A model generated the notes under the pieces. The model was given only the letters and a program-made list of their open reading frames with translations. It was not told the origin of the DNA and made no database searches. 64,000 nt of DNA from Antarcticirhabdus aurantiaca. GTDB lineage: Bacteria; Pseudomonadota; Alphaproteobacteria; Rhizobiales; Rhizobiaceae. Positions 26,200 to 34,244 of the stretch are shown here, piece after piece (the stretch's first letter is position 1; every line of letters begins with the position of its first letter). The stretch is taken from contig NZ_VTOM01000019.1 in NCBI RefSeq assembly GCF_009765365.1, positions 62,001-126,000 of the forward strand. Reading direction: 5' to 3'. The position numbers and the translations under genes are program-made.

Positions 26200-27198
26200 T
26201 CAGCGTTCGGTGCGGAGTTCCGGCATGAGGCGGTTGATGACGCTGTAGTTGACCGCTGTCCACCACTCCGATCCTTCGCCACAGATCGCATCCTCCGAGG
26301 CCGAGATCGCATCGTGATCGGCGCTGACGAGAAAGTCCTCGACATCGTTCAACGAGGCGAAGGCGAGAATCGAAACAGCATCCATGCGCTCAGCCTCGGA
26401 ATCCTCCTGCGTCGTTCCGAGCGTGTGGAGCTGGGCATAGCGCCTGACGAACTCGTGCGTGGCGCCCTGCGCCATGACGAGCTGCGCGTGCTCGCCCAGG
26501 AGGCGGCGCTGGAACTCGTCGCGCGTCAGCTCCGGCCGACGAACATGAATCTTCACCAGGCTGATCGGGTCGCGGTGTCGCGCGCTCGGGATCAGGATGA
26601 ACTCGCGGGCGATGCCGCGCGTCACCTTTCGGAAAGCGGTCTGCTCGTCGGCGATGATCCGCTCGGCGAACTTCTCCTGCCCGAGCGTTCTCTCGATGTC
26701 GGCCTCCTCGCCGTAGACGATGTAGGCCAAACCGTCCCAGCGCGGTCGCTTGAAGGTGGGCACCCGCTTCTCCGGATCGGAGGGCAGGCGGCCGCTCTCG
26801 TCCACCATTGCGCGGTAAGGCGGCGGAAGGGCCGATGAGGGTCCGGAGGCGAGCCGGTGCACCTGATCGTAGCGCAGCACGAGCTCGGACGAGCTGCCCG
26901 GCTCGTCCCAGGCGAACTTCGGTCCGTGCACCTTGCGCCAGTACTCGTCCCAGTGCTCGAAGGCGAGATTGGGATCGGGCTCGAGCGCCAAGGCGCCCGG
27001 GTGACGGTCGGGATGGCGCACTCCGTGGCCGCGATGGTTGCGGGAGGATCCCTCGTCCTGCGGCCGCTCGCCCGGCGGCGTGTCGTCGACGCGGCTGACG
27101 AAGGTGGGCGTGACGATGAGCGGCTTCGTCGTCGAAGCGAACTCACGTCGTAGCGGCGCGCGGTGGAGATTGTCGCTTCGCCCGAAGTCCTGCGGCAT
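26200..27198 (-). CDS. EthD-domain protein
   Basis: A 332-aa protein. A dimeric alpha/beta-barrel (EthD-like) repeat is suggested by HWDEYWRKVHGPKFAWDEPG (about residues 81-100) and LTRDEFQRRLLGEHAQLVMAQG (about 221-242), each with the H-x(5-9)-H/W layout of EthD domains. The first 70 residues are low in hydrophobics and look less conserved. The start at 27198 is preferred over an earlier ATG because GAGGAG is seven bases upstream. It is 11 bp after the PRISE-type reductase gene and is probably co-transcribed with it. The exact role is unknown; such proteins often act in aromatic or polyketide oxidation. Confidence 0.7.
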   Translation of the reverse strand: MPQDFGRSDNLHRAPLRREFASTTKPLIVTPTFVSRVDDTPPGERPQDEGSSRNHRGHGVRHPDRHPGALALEPDPNLAFEHWDEYWRKVHGPKFAWDEPGSSSELVLRYDQVHRLASGPSSALPPPYRAMVDESGRLPSDPEKRVPTFKRPRWDGLAYIVYGEEADIERTLGQEKFAERIIADEQTAFRKVTRGIAREFILIPSARHRDPISLVKIHVRRPELTRDEFQRRLLGEHAQLVMAQGATHEFVRRYAQLHTLGTTQEDSEAERMDAVSILAFASLNDVEDFLVSADHDAISASEDAICGEGSEWWTAVNYSVINRLMPELRTER

Positions 27199-27209
27199 GG
27201 CAATGCTCC

Positions 27210-28271
27210 TCACGGGATCAGGCGATCGGCGCGCAGCCGCTCGAAGAGCTCGAAGAAGGCCTCGTCGGTCGCTTGGTAGGCGGTGAAGCCGAGGCGCCGG
27301 CTCTTGCCCATGTCGGTCACCACCTCGAGAGGTCGGCCGAGATCGGCGTCGGTGTGCCAGGGCGAGGCGAGGCGGGAAAGGTCCGCCTCAGCCAGACCTT
27401 CGCGCTCGGCGATCCGCCGCCAGAGCGGCGCGTCGTCCTTCATCTGCTCTTCGAGGGGCGTCACGGTGCCGTCGAAGGGCGCGGGCTCCAGCCCGAACCA
27501 CTCGGCGAGGCGGCCCCACATCCAGTTCCAACGGAAAACGTCGCCGTTGACGATGTTGAAGTCCTCGTTTGCGGCTGCCGGCGTGGTCGCTGCCCAAAGG
27601 AGCTGTTTGGCGAGCTGGCGCGCGTCGGTCATGTCGGTGAGGCCGTTCCACTGAGCGGCCGAACCCGGGAAGCGGAAGGGGCGCCCCGCCTCCCGGCAGA
27701 GCGTGGCGTAGACGGCGAGCGTCGTGCCCATGTTCATGGCGTTGCCGACCGCCTTGCCGATCACGGTGTGCGGGCGGTGGACGCTCCAGGTGAAGCCGTC
27801 GCGCCGGGCGGCCGCGAAGACCTCGTCCTCCTGCGCGTAGTAGAAGTTCGGCACGTCGAGGCGACCTTGGCTTTCGCGGAACGGCGTCTGGGGCAGGGTG
27901 CCTTTGCCGTAGGCCTCGAAAGGGCCGAGATAGTGCTTGAGGCCGGTGACCAGCGCGACGTGGCGCACCGAGCCGGCCGGACGCAGGCCGTCGAGGAGGT
28001 TCCTCACCATGCCCGCGTTGACGCGGATGTTCTCGGCCTCCGTGGCCTGCCGCAGCCAGGTCGTGACGAAGACCGCCTCGGGCTTCAGGTCACGCAGGGC
28101 GGCTGCCGTTCCCGCGGCGTCCTGAAGGTCGGCCGCGACGGGCAGGACGCCCGGCTGTTCGGTCGGGCGACGGGCGAGGCCGTGGACGGTCCATCCCTCC
28201 CGGATCAGGAGATCCGCCGTCGCGCTGCCGACGATGCCGCTCGCGCCGACGACGAGTGCCGAGTGTGCCAT
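27210..28271 (-). CDS. PRISE-like SDR family NAD(P)-dependent reductase
   Basis: A 353-aa extended SDR. The N-terminal cofactor loop is ALVVGASGIVGSATADLLI. The segment LVTGLKHYLGPFEAYGKG matches the progesterone-5-beta-reductase/iridoid-synthase-like group, and NFYYAQEDEVFAAARRDGFTWSVHRPHTVIG contains the family's active-site Tyr region. These enzymes reduce activated C=C bonds of enones. It is divergent from an HxlR regulator at 28370 and followed by the EthD gene. The true substrate is unknown. Confidence 0.82.
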   Translation of the reverse strand: MAHSALVVGASGIVGSATADLLIREGWTVHGLARRPTEQPGVLPVAADLQDAAGTAAALRDLKPEAVFVTTWLRQATEAENIRVNAGMVRNLLDGLRPAGSVRHVALVTGLKHYLGPFEAYGKGTLPQTPFRESQGRLDVPNFYYAQEDEVFAAARRDGFTWSVHRPHTVIGKAVGNAMNMGTTLAVYATLCREAGRPFRFPGSAAQWNGLTDMTDARQLAKQLLWAATTPAAANEDFNIVNGDVFRWNWMWGRLAEWFGLEPAPFDGTVTPLEEQMKDDAPLWRRIAEREGLAEADLSRLASPWHTDADLGRPLEVVTDMGKSRRLGFTAYQATDEAFFELFERLRADRLIP

Positions 28272-28369
28272 GACCGTGATCCTTCTGCTTTGACGTCGAG
28301 CTAGTGGGGGTTGCGTTGCGCGTCCAGACGGCACCATTTGGGGACTTAGGCACCAGGAGGTACCCACCC

Positions 28370-28750
28370 ATGCAGCCTGGCTCTTCGGACGATGAGTGGC
28401 GCGAGGATTGCGCGCCGCGACGCGTCCTCGAACTCTTCGCCACCAAATGGACGAGAATGATCCTGCACACGCTCTTCGCGCGGCACGACGGGGCCGCGCG
28501 GACGGGCGTTCTCCTGCGCAGCCTGCCCGGCATTTCCAAGAAGATGCTGACGCAGACCCTGCGCGAGATGGAGGCGAGCGGCCTCGTCTCGCGTCACGTC
28601 CAGGGCACGATCCCGCCGGCCGTCGAGTACCGCCTGACCGATCTCGGCCAGCGCTTCATCGAGCCCGTCGAGATGCTCTATGCATGGGGACGGCAGAACG
28701 CGGACGCACTCGACATGTTGAAGGGGCGTCCGACATCCCGTCGTTCTTGA
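28370..28750 (+). CDS. HxlR-family transcriptional regulator
   Basis: A 126-aa winged-helix regulator. The DNA-binding region reads LELFATKWTRMILHTLFARH, then LLRSLPGISKKMLTQTLREM and EASGLVSRHVQGTIPPAVEY, the standard HxlR layout (VL--I--KW, then ISxKMLxxxLRELExxGLVxR). The ATG at 28370 is chosen because AGGAGG lies nine bases upstream. It is divergent from the PRISE-like reductase, which it probably controls. Family members usually sense aldehydes, quinones or redox stress, but the conserved N-terminal Cys here (EDCAPRR) is only suggestive. Confidence 0.85.
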   Translation: MQPGSSDDEWREDCAPRRVLELFATKWTRMILHTLFARHDGAARTGVLLRSLPGISKKMLTQTLREMEASGLVSRHVQGTIPPAVEYRLTDLGQRFIEPVEMLYAWGRQNADALDMLKGRPTSRRS

Positions 28751-28796
28751 GGCAGGGCGACGTTGCATCCGCGCGGACAAGCTTGGAGGTTCGGAC

Positions 28797-29837
28797 TTAA
28801 GTCGCCGCTGTCAGGAGCTCGATGTTCGAGGGATGAGCCTGAAGCTCGCCATTCTCGATGGCCAGGGCAACCTCGACCACCCGCTGATTGATCGGGGCCG
28901 ATTGGCCGAACCGCTTCAGCGTCTCGACGACGAAGCCGTTGACCTCCCGGATCTCAGCCCTGCGCCCCTTGCGCCAATCCTGAAGTGAGGTCGTCAGCGT
29001 GTCCGGTTGCGAGAAGGTTTTGAGGACTTCCTCGAAGATCTGGTCGACGTAACGGTCCGGGTGATTGGTCGTGACCGGTGGCATGCCGATGATCGGGGTG
29101 ATCGTCGCCCCGTCGGCCAAGGCCGCCTGCATGGCCTCGTAGCCAGCCGCCCGCATGATGTCGAGCATGCCCGGTGCACGCGCGGCGTCCGCCAGGGGTA
29201 GGTCGATGATAGCGGACGGGATCAGTTCGGCCGCGTTGACGACGAGCTTCATCCACTTGGCGGAGCGGATATCGTCGGTCACCTCCACGGTTCCGCTGTT
29301 GCGAAGGAGTTCGGCGACGGCCTCGACACGGGGCTGCATCGCCGGGTCGACCGCGCCGAGGGCGAACCAGGAGGTTTCGGGGTCGTTCTGCCGGTTGGTC
29401 ATCCCGGGCGTGAACATGTTCGAGGCGATCTCGATCACGGCGCCGATCGTGCGCTCGCGACCCACGACGTCGGCGATGTCTTCGTGGGTCATGCCATTCT
29501 GAAGGCCGACGACGAAGCCGTCCGGCGCCAGGCATGGCTCGATAAGCTGACAGCACCACTTGGTGTCGTAAGCCTTCACGACGAGGAAGACGATGTCGAA
29601 CGGCTGGCGGATCTCGGCGACCTGGCAGAGATGGAGCGCCGGAACCCTGGCGTTGATCGTCCGGGACGGCAGGTTCACGGTGATCCCACGTTCGCGGATC
29701 GCCGTCACGTGCTCGGGCCACTGCTCGATGAAGGTCACGTCTAGGCCGGCCAACGCGAAGTCGGCGCCGATCGATGCGCCCTGCGCACCCGTTCCAAGAA
29801 AGGCGATGCGCGGACTGCGCTCCGAATGCCAAGCCAT
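28797..29837 (-). CDS. Ketopantoate reductase-family protein
   Basis: A 346-aa NADPH-dependent reductase of the PanE/ApbA family. The nucleotide loop is IAFLGTGAQGASIGADFALAG (shifted from the usual GAGAIG), the hinge Lys is likely in VVKAYDTKW, the GLQNGM motif lies near residue 115, and the catalytic Lys is in RSAKWMKLVVNAAE. It reduces a 2-keto acid to the hydroxy acid. It sits next to the catabolic block beginning with the HTH/binding-protein regulator, so it may act on a pathway keto acid and not in pantothenate synthesis. The altered loop supports a non-biosynthetic paralogue. Confidence 0.8.
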   Translation of the reverse strand: MAWHSERSPRIAFLGTGAQGASIGADFALAGLDVTFIEQWPEHVTAIRERGITVNLPSRTINARVPALHLCQVAEIRQPFDIVFLVVKAYDTKWCCQLIEPCLAPDGFVVGLQNGMTHEDIADVVGRERTIGAVIEIASNMFTPGMTNRQNDPETSWFALGAVDPAMQPRVEAVAELLRNSGTVEVTDDIRSAKWMKLVVNAAELIPSAIIDLPLADAARAPGMLDIMRAAGYEAMQAALADGATITPIIGMPPVTTNHPDRYVDQIFEEVLKTFSQPDTLTTSLQDWRKGRRAEIREVNGFVVETLKRFGQSAPINQRVVEVALAIENGELQAHPSNIELLTAAT

Positions 29838-29971
29838 TCGACTCTCCTATTGACGCTGCGGGTTCGTTGTTCCCTGCCGCTATGAGCCGCGGCAGGGTGG
29901 TCAGTCTCGTCGTGTGACGGCCACCGCGTGTTCGTGCGGAGGAGGCGTCCGGCCGGTCGCCGCGCCGGTCC

Positions 29972-31753
29972 TCAGCTCACATCGGCGGATAAGGGGCAGG
30001 TGGGACTCCGGAGGGCGCCACCCCCGTCTAATCCCTCCTGCCGTCGGTCCTTGGGTGACGGGGACGCGGCCAGGATTCGCTCGATTGCCGCGTTCGCCGC
30101 GGACAGGGCGGCTTGGTGGCTCTTCGAGCCGGACAGCGCGGCGTGGACCTCGGCCGACAGCACCCGCTCCATCTGCGTATAGGCGGGGATGTTCGGCCTC
30201 TGCCACGTCGTGAGGAGGTTGCGCTTGGCCAGGCTGTCGACGAAGCGCACGATGGGCGAGCCGGCCGCCGCTTCGGGGTCCGCGCTCGTCGAGAAGCGCG
30301 GCGCGATCGGGAAGCCGTTGCGCACGTGCGCCCGCATCGAATCCTTCGAGGTCATCCAGGCGATCGCCTCCGCGGCGATCTCGACGCGCTCCTCGGGCAG
30401 GTTGGCGGGTATGGCGAAGACGAAGCCGCCGATCGGGGAGGCCCGACCGCCGCTCGGCCCCGCGGGCTGCGGCAGGTACTCGACCTTCCGCTTCACGACC
30501 GACTGGATGTCGTATTCCATGCGGGAGGCGCGCATCGTCCAGCAGTAGGCCATGGCCGCGTTGCCGGACAGAAAGAGCGCGAGGTTCTGGTCCCAGGCCA
30601 AGCCGAGCGCGTTGGGCGGCGAGATGTCGAGGAGGCGCTGCATGAAGTCGAGCGTCGCCCGTCCCGCGTCGGAGTCGATGAGGGGGACGAGTTGGGCCAG
30701 ATCCATGCCCTCCGAGGTGAAGCCGTATGGGCCCGGGTTCAGCGAGATCGGTGGCGTGCCGCAGGCGCCCAGGAAGAACAGGAAGCTCGAAGCGATGGGC
30801 ATGCCGAGCGCGCCGTCCCAGACGGCGCCGAACATGCCCTGGTCTGGCTGATGGAAGCGCTTGCCGGCCTCGATGACGTCGTCGAACGTCTTCGGAAAGC
30901 CGATGTTGCGATCCTCGAAGAGATCCTTGCGCGCCGCCAGGATGCCGATCGTACAGTAGATCGGGATGCCGTAGATCCGCTGGCGCCATTCGGCGGTCGA
31001 CCGGATGACGGGATGGAAGTCGGAGACGTCGAGCACGTCGGACGCGACCAGACCGTCGAGAGGCTTAAGGAGGCCACGTTCGGCGAGTTCACCCAGCCAG
31101 GGCATGTTGACGGTGATCACGTCGTACTCGGAGACCGGACGCTCCGCGTTGGCGAGAACTTCCGCGTAAAGGTCGGGCAGACGACGGAGGCTGAAGTCCC
31201 GACCGGAGGCAAGATTGCTGCGCAGGTCGACCCACATGTTGCGCATGGACGAGAAGTAGTTGTCGTCGTTGAGCAGGAAACGGATGCCGAGGGACTCGCT
31301 CGCGCGCCGCTCGATCAGTCGGACCGGCGGGAGGGGCTGGGCGCCGAGCGGCGTGCCGCCGAAGTAGTACTGCTCCTCGTCCTCGCCGAGACCCCGCAGC
31401 CCGACGGTGCGTGCCAGAAGAGCCTTGATGCCGCGAGCGTAGCTGCGGAACGCGTCGCGCATCGCGGGGCCGGGCTGCAGGGCATGGCTCTTGCCGCCCT
31501 TTCCGCGGGGCACGCGCACGATCGTCCCGGTCTCCACAAGCTTGGAGATGAGCCGCATCGACGTGGCGTAGGGAATTCCCGTCACGCTCGCCAAGGTCGA
31601 GACCGTCACGACCTGGCCGCGGATTTCCGACTTGATGAGGAAGGTCGTGATGTTCCAGATCGGCTCGTCGTCGACGGCGGGCATGCCCTTGCGAAAGGGT
31701 TCGCGCGTCTGCTCAAGGAACTCGATGACGCGAAGGACCTCGTAATCGTTCAT
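29972..31753 (-). CDS. Regulator fusing a winged helix to an ABC solute-binding-protein domain
   Basis: A 593-aa protein with no signal peptide. Residues about 30-110 form a MarR/IclR-like winged helix (VVTVSTLASVTGIPYATSMR and LISKLVETGTIVRVPRGKGG). From about 135 to 575 it resembles extracellular solute-binding protein family 1, including YDVITVNMPWLGELAERGLL, FPKTFDDVIEAGKRF, LALFLSGNAAMAYCW and FAIPANLPEERVEIAAEAIA. The layout suggests a cytoplasmic one-component regulator that binds a carbohydrate-like ligand with a periplasmic-type domain. It lies between a PanE-like and a GarR-like gene at the edge of two ABC importers, whose promoters share palindromes. Specific DNA binding is inferred. 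Confidence 0.78.
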   Translation of the reverse strand: MNDYEVLRVIEFLEQTREPFRKGMPAVDDEPIWNITTFLIKSEIRGQVVTVSTLASVTGIPYATSMRLISKLVETGTIVRVPRGKGGKSHALQPGPAMRDAFRSYARGIKALLARTVGLRGLGEDEEQYYFGGTPLGAQPLPPVRLIERRASESLGIRFLLNDDNYFSSMRNMWVDLRSNLASGRDFSLRRLPDLYAEVLANAERPVSEYDVITVNMPWLGELAERGLLKPLDGLVASDVLDVSDFHPVIRSTAEWRQRIYGIPIYCTIGILAARKDLFEDRNIGFPKTFDDVIEAGKRFHQPDQGMFGAVWDGALGMPIASSFLFFLGACGTPPISLNPGPYGFTSEGMDLAQLVPLIDSDAGRATLDFMQRLLDISPPNALGLAWDQNLALFLSGNAAMAYCWTMRASRMEYDIQSVVKRKVEYLPQPAGPSGGRASPIGGFVFAIPANLPEERVEIAAEAIAWMTSKDSMRAHVRNGFPIAPRFSTSADPEAAAGSPIVRFVDSLAKRNLLTTWQRPNIPAYTQMERVLSAEVHAALSGSKSHQAALSAANAAIERILAASPSPKDRRQEGLDGGGALRSPTCPLSADVS

Positions 31754-31795
31754 GTGCGGCGCCTCCTCCCAACGCCGGCGGGAACTTGTATCCTG

Positions 31796-32737
31796 TCACC
31801 GATTCCCGACCTTGCGATCAAGACGTCCGTCCTCCCGATCCGGGTGAGCGGAGAGCCCGGCGAGACGCTCGCAGATCTCGACGAGAACGAAGAAGTCGTC
31901 CTGCCCATGCCCGGTGGCGAAAGCCGCCTCGTACTGCTGGCGCACCGCCGCGGCGAGCGACATCGGCACGTGATCCGAGCGCGCCGCCTCCAGGATGAGG
32001 TCGAAGTCCTTCATCATCTGCTCGACCGTGAAGGCCGGATCGAAGTTGCGCGAGACGAGGAGATCCCGCTTGTAGGCGATGAGCGGCGAGGCCACGGCGC
32101 TCTGGCCGATGACGTCGAGCATCGTTTCGTCGTCGAGTCCGCCCTTGCGTCCGAGCGTCAGGGCTTCGCCCACCAGGGCCGAGGTCGCGCCGACGAGCGC
32201 GTTGAGGACGAGCTTCAGATAGCGCGCCTCTTCCGCGGTCCCGACATGGAACTGGCGCGTGGAGAAAGCCCCGAGTATCGGCAAGACCTTCTGGAAGGCG
32301 GCCTCGGGACCGGAGACCATGACGGAGAGCTGCCCGCTCGTGGCGGTCGCCGTGCTGCCCGAGACGGGCGCCCGAAGATACGAGACGTCCCGGTCCGCGA
32401 GCGCCTCAGCGATCCGGGCGGAAATCGCCGGCGACACCGTGCTCATCTCGAGCAGGATCTGACCCGGACGCATCGACGCGACCAATCCTTCGGGTGCGAA
32501 GGCGAGGCTTTCCAGCACGGCGTCGTTCGGGATCGTGAGCGCGATGACGTCGGCGGCGGCGGCCAAGTCCGGGATCGAGAGCGCCATCTCGGCCCCTTCC
32601 GCGACCACGCTCGCCCGGTTCTGCGCGAGCGGCTCATAGACCGTCACGGGCATCCCGTTCTTGAGGACCCGGCGGCTCATGGGCTTGCCCATCTTGCCGA
32701 TCCCGATCCAGCCCACGTGCAGCGACTTGGCGGCCAT
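31796..32737 (-). CDS. NAD(P)-dependent 3-hydroxyacid dehydrogenase (GarR/6PGDH-like)
   Basis: A 313-aa beta-hydroxyacid dehydrogenase. Visible motifs are the cofactor loop HVGWIGIGKMGKPMSRRVLK, the substrate loop YLRAPVSGSTATATSGQLSV, with the family consensus DAPVSGG changed to RAPVSGS, and the catalytic Lys region LKLVLNALVGATSA. It reduces or oxidises tartronate-semialdehyde-like hydroxyacids. The ATG at 32737 follows GGAGGAAGG; earlier ATGs in frame fall inside the operator region. It is divergent from the first binding-protein gene of the hydroxyquinol block and probably shares its control. Confidence 0.85.
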   Translation of the reverse strand: MAAKSLHVGWIGIGKMGKPMSRRVLKNGMPVTVYEPLAQNRASVVAEGAEMALSIPDLAAAADVIALTIPNDAVLESLAFAPEGLVASMRPGQILLEMSTVSPAISARIAEALADRDVSYLRAPVSGSTATATSGQLSVMVSGPEAAFQKVLPILGAFSTRQFHVGTAEEARYLKLVLNALVGATSALVGEALTLGRKGGLDDETMLDVIGQSAVASPLIAYKRDLLVSRNFDPAFTVEQMMKDFDLILEAARSDHVPMSLAAAVRQQYEAAFATGHGQDDFFVLVEICERLAGLSAHPDREDGRLDRKVGNR

Positions 32738-33036
32738 CGCGCCTTCCTCCCGAGACCCGCGGACGCCTCCTCCCGTTCGAGGCGCACCGCATCTTGAGCC
32801 ATTGTTCTCCCAAACGCTGATCGCGTTGTTTAGAGAAACGATGTCCATTTTGGACAAATCAAGATTTGTACCCGCGACGGCGTCTCTCTAACTTCCGGCC
32901 TGGGTCGCACGGCGGCCCGTGGGAGGAATAAGGCGATCGATCGGAAGTAATGCTGCGACGCAACATGTTGCGTGCGCGATCGCCGACTTGCGCCCAGGTT
33001 CCGACGACTTGGCGACGCTCTGGGAGGAGTTAGACG
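32738..33036. promoter_or_regulatory. Divergent promoter with two palindromic operator candidates
   Basis: Motif 1 at 32843-32860 is GTCCATTTTGGAC followed by AAATC, a perfect GTCCA-N3-TGGAC palindrome. Motif 2 at 32951-32974 is TGCTGCGACGCAACAT running into a perfect 14-bp palindrome CGCAACATGTTGCG. Both have close copies in front of the second binding-protein gene at 46249-46280. The region separates the GarR-like gene (minus) from the first ABC operon (plus). Confidence 0.6.
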
Positions 33037-34173
33037 ATGAAACTCGGTTTTTTCAGGTTCGCGCTGTGTGCAGCCACCATGCTGGGTGCCGTGCATTCCG
33101 GTCAGGCCGGCCCCTACGAGGGCGCACCGCGCACCTTCCTCTTCAACCCCGCGCAGGAGATCTGCTTCAAGGATACGGCGGAGTACAAGAAGGATGGGCC
33201 CTACGTGATCGGGTTCTCCAATGCCGGCCTCGGCGATAGCTGGCGCGTCGTCATGCAGCACTCGCTCATGAAGGCGGCGGCCGACCACAAGGACAAGATC
33301 GGGCAGCTCATCGTCACCGACGCGGGGCACGACGACGCCAAGCAGGTCGCCGACATCCAGGACCTGATGTCGCGGCAGGTCGACCTCCTGATCGTCAGCG
33401 CCAACACCGAGCAGGCGCTCGATCCGGCGATCACCCGCGCCACCGAGCGCGGCATCCCGGTGGTCATGGTCGACCGCCGCATCGCCTCCGACAATTTCGT
33501 GACCTTCGTCACCGCCTCCGACACGATGATGGGTCGCCTCTTCGCCCAGTGGATCGTCGAGAAGCTCGATGGACAGGGCAACGTGATCATGCTCGCGGGC
33601 CAGGCCGGGTCGAGCCCGAGCGAGATCCGCAGCCGAGCGGCCATGCAGGTCTTCCAGCAGCATCCGGGGATCAAGATCCTCGACACAGTGTACTCCGACT
33701 GGAGCCCGGTGAAGGGCAAGCAGGTCATGCAGGCGGCGATCGCCAAGTACGGCCGCGACATCAACGCCGTCTGGTCGGCCCACGGCCTGCAGACGCCGGG
33801 CTCGATCGAGGCCTTCATCGAGGCCGGCTGGAAGGACGGCGAGATCCCGCCGCACACGACGTCCGACGTGAACGGCCCGCTGCAGATGGCGCTCCAGCAC
33901 AAGGTGCCCATGCTTGAGGTGGGATATCCGCCGGCCATGGGCGGGACGGCCGTCGAGGTGGCGCTGAAGGTGCTCGAGGGGGCGCCGGTGCCCTGCATCT
34001 ACGAGATCAACTCGCAGATCGCGACGACGGACGGCGACGAGACCGCATCGATCCGCCGCGACCTGCCGATCTCGGAGGTTGTCGTGCCCGAGGGGCCCGC
34101 GGACATGCTGGTCACCGGCGGCATGGGCCCCGACTACAACCCGACCACCTTCAGCGTCGACTACCCGCGCTGA
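33037..34173 (+). CDS. Ribose-type ABC periplasmic binding protein, hydroxyquinol block importer 1
   Basis: A 378-aa exported receptor. The signal peptide is MKLGFFRFALCAATMLGAVH with a cut near GQAG. The mature fold is periplasmic binding protein type I: PYVIGFSNAGLGDSWRVVMQ, DLLIVSANTEQALDP and RGIPVVMVDRRIASDN are the sugar-cleft segments. It begins a long plus-strand run followed by ATPase and two permeases. A 10-bp hairpin after the stop probably boosts its level relative to the ATPase. The ligand is unknown; the downstream enzymes suggest a polyol, cyclitol or glycoside. Confidence 0.9.
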   Translation: MKLGFFRFALCAATMLGAVHSGQAGPYEGAPRTFLFNPAQEICFKDTAEYKKDGPYVIGFSNAGLGDSWRVVMQHSLMKAAADHKDKIGQLIVTDAGHDDAKQVADIQDLMSRQVDLLIVSANTEQALDPAITRATERGIPVVMVDRRIASDNFVTFVTASDTMMGRLFAQWIVEKLDGQGNVIMLAGQAGSSPSEIRSRAAMQVFQQHPGIKILDTVYSDWSPVKGKQVMQAAIAKYGRDINAVWSAHGLQTPGSIEAFIEAGWKDGEIPPHTTSDVNGPLQMALQHKVPMLEVGYPPAMGGTAVEVALKVLEGAPVPCIYEINSQIATTDGDETASIRRDLPISEVVVPEGPADMLVTGGMGPDYNPTTFSVDYPR

Positions 34174-34180
34174 CCCGAGC

Positions 34181-34210
34181 GGGTGCGGGACGGTTCGGCC
34201 TCCCGCACCC
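34181..34210 (+). terminator. Strong intercistronic hairpin after the binding-protein gene
   Basis: GGGTGCGGGA (34181-34190) and TCCCGCACCC (34201-34210) form a perfect 10-bp stem with a 10-base loop eight bases after the stop. There is no U-tract, so partial termination or mRNA protection fits better than full termination. Confidence 0.65.
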
Positions 34211-34244
34211 CAGCCATTCGATCCCATCGAACCAGGAGAGCGCC

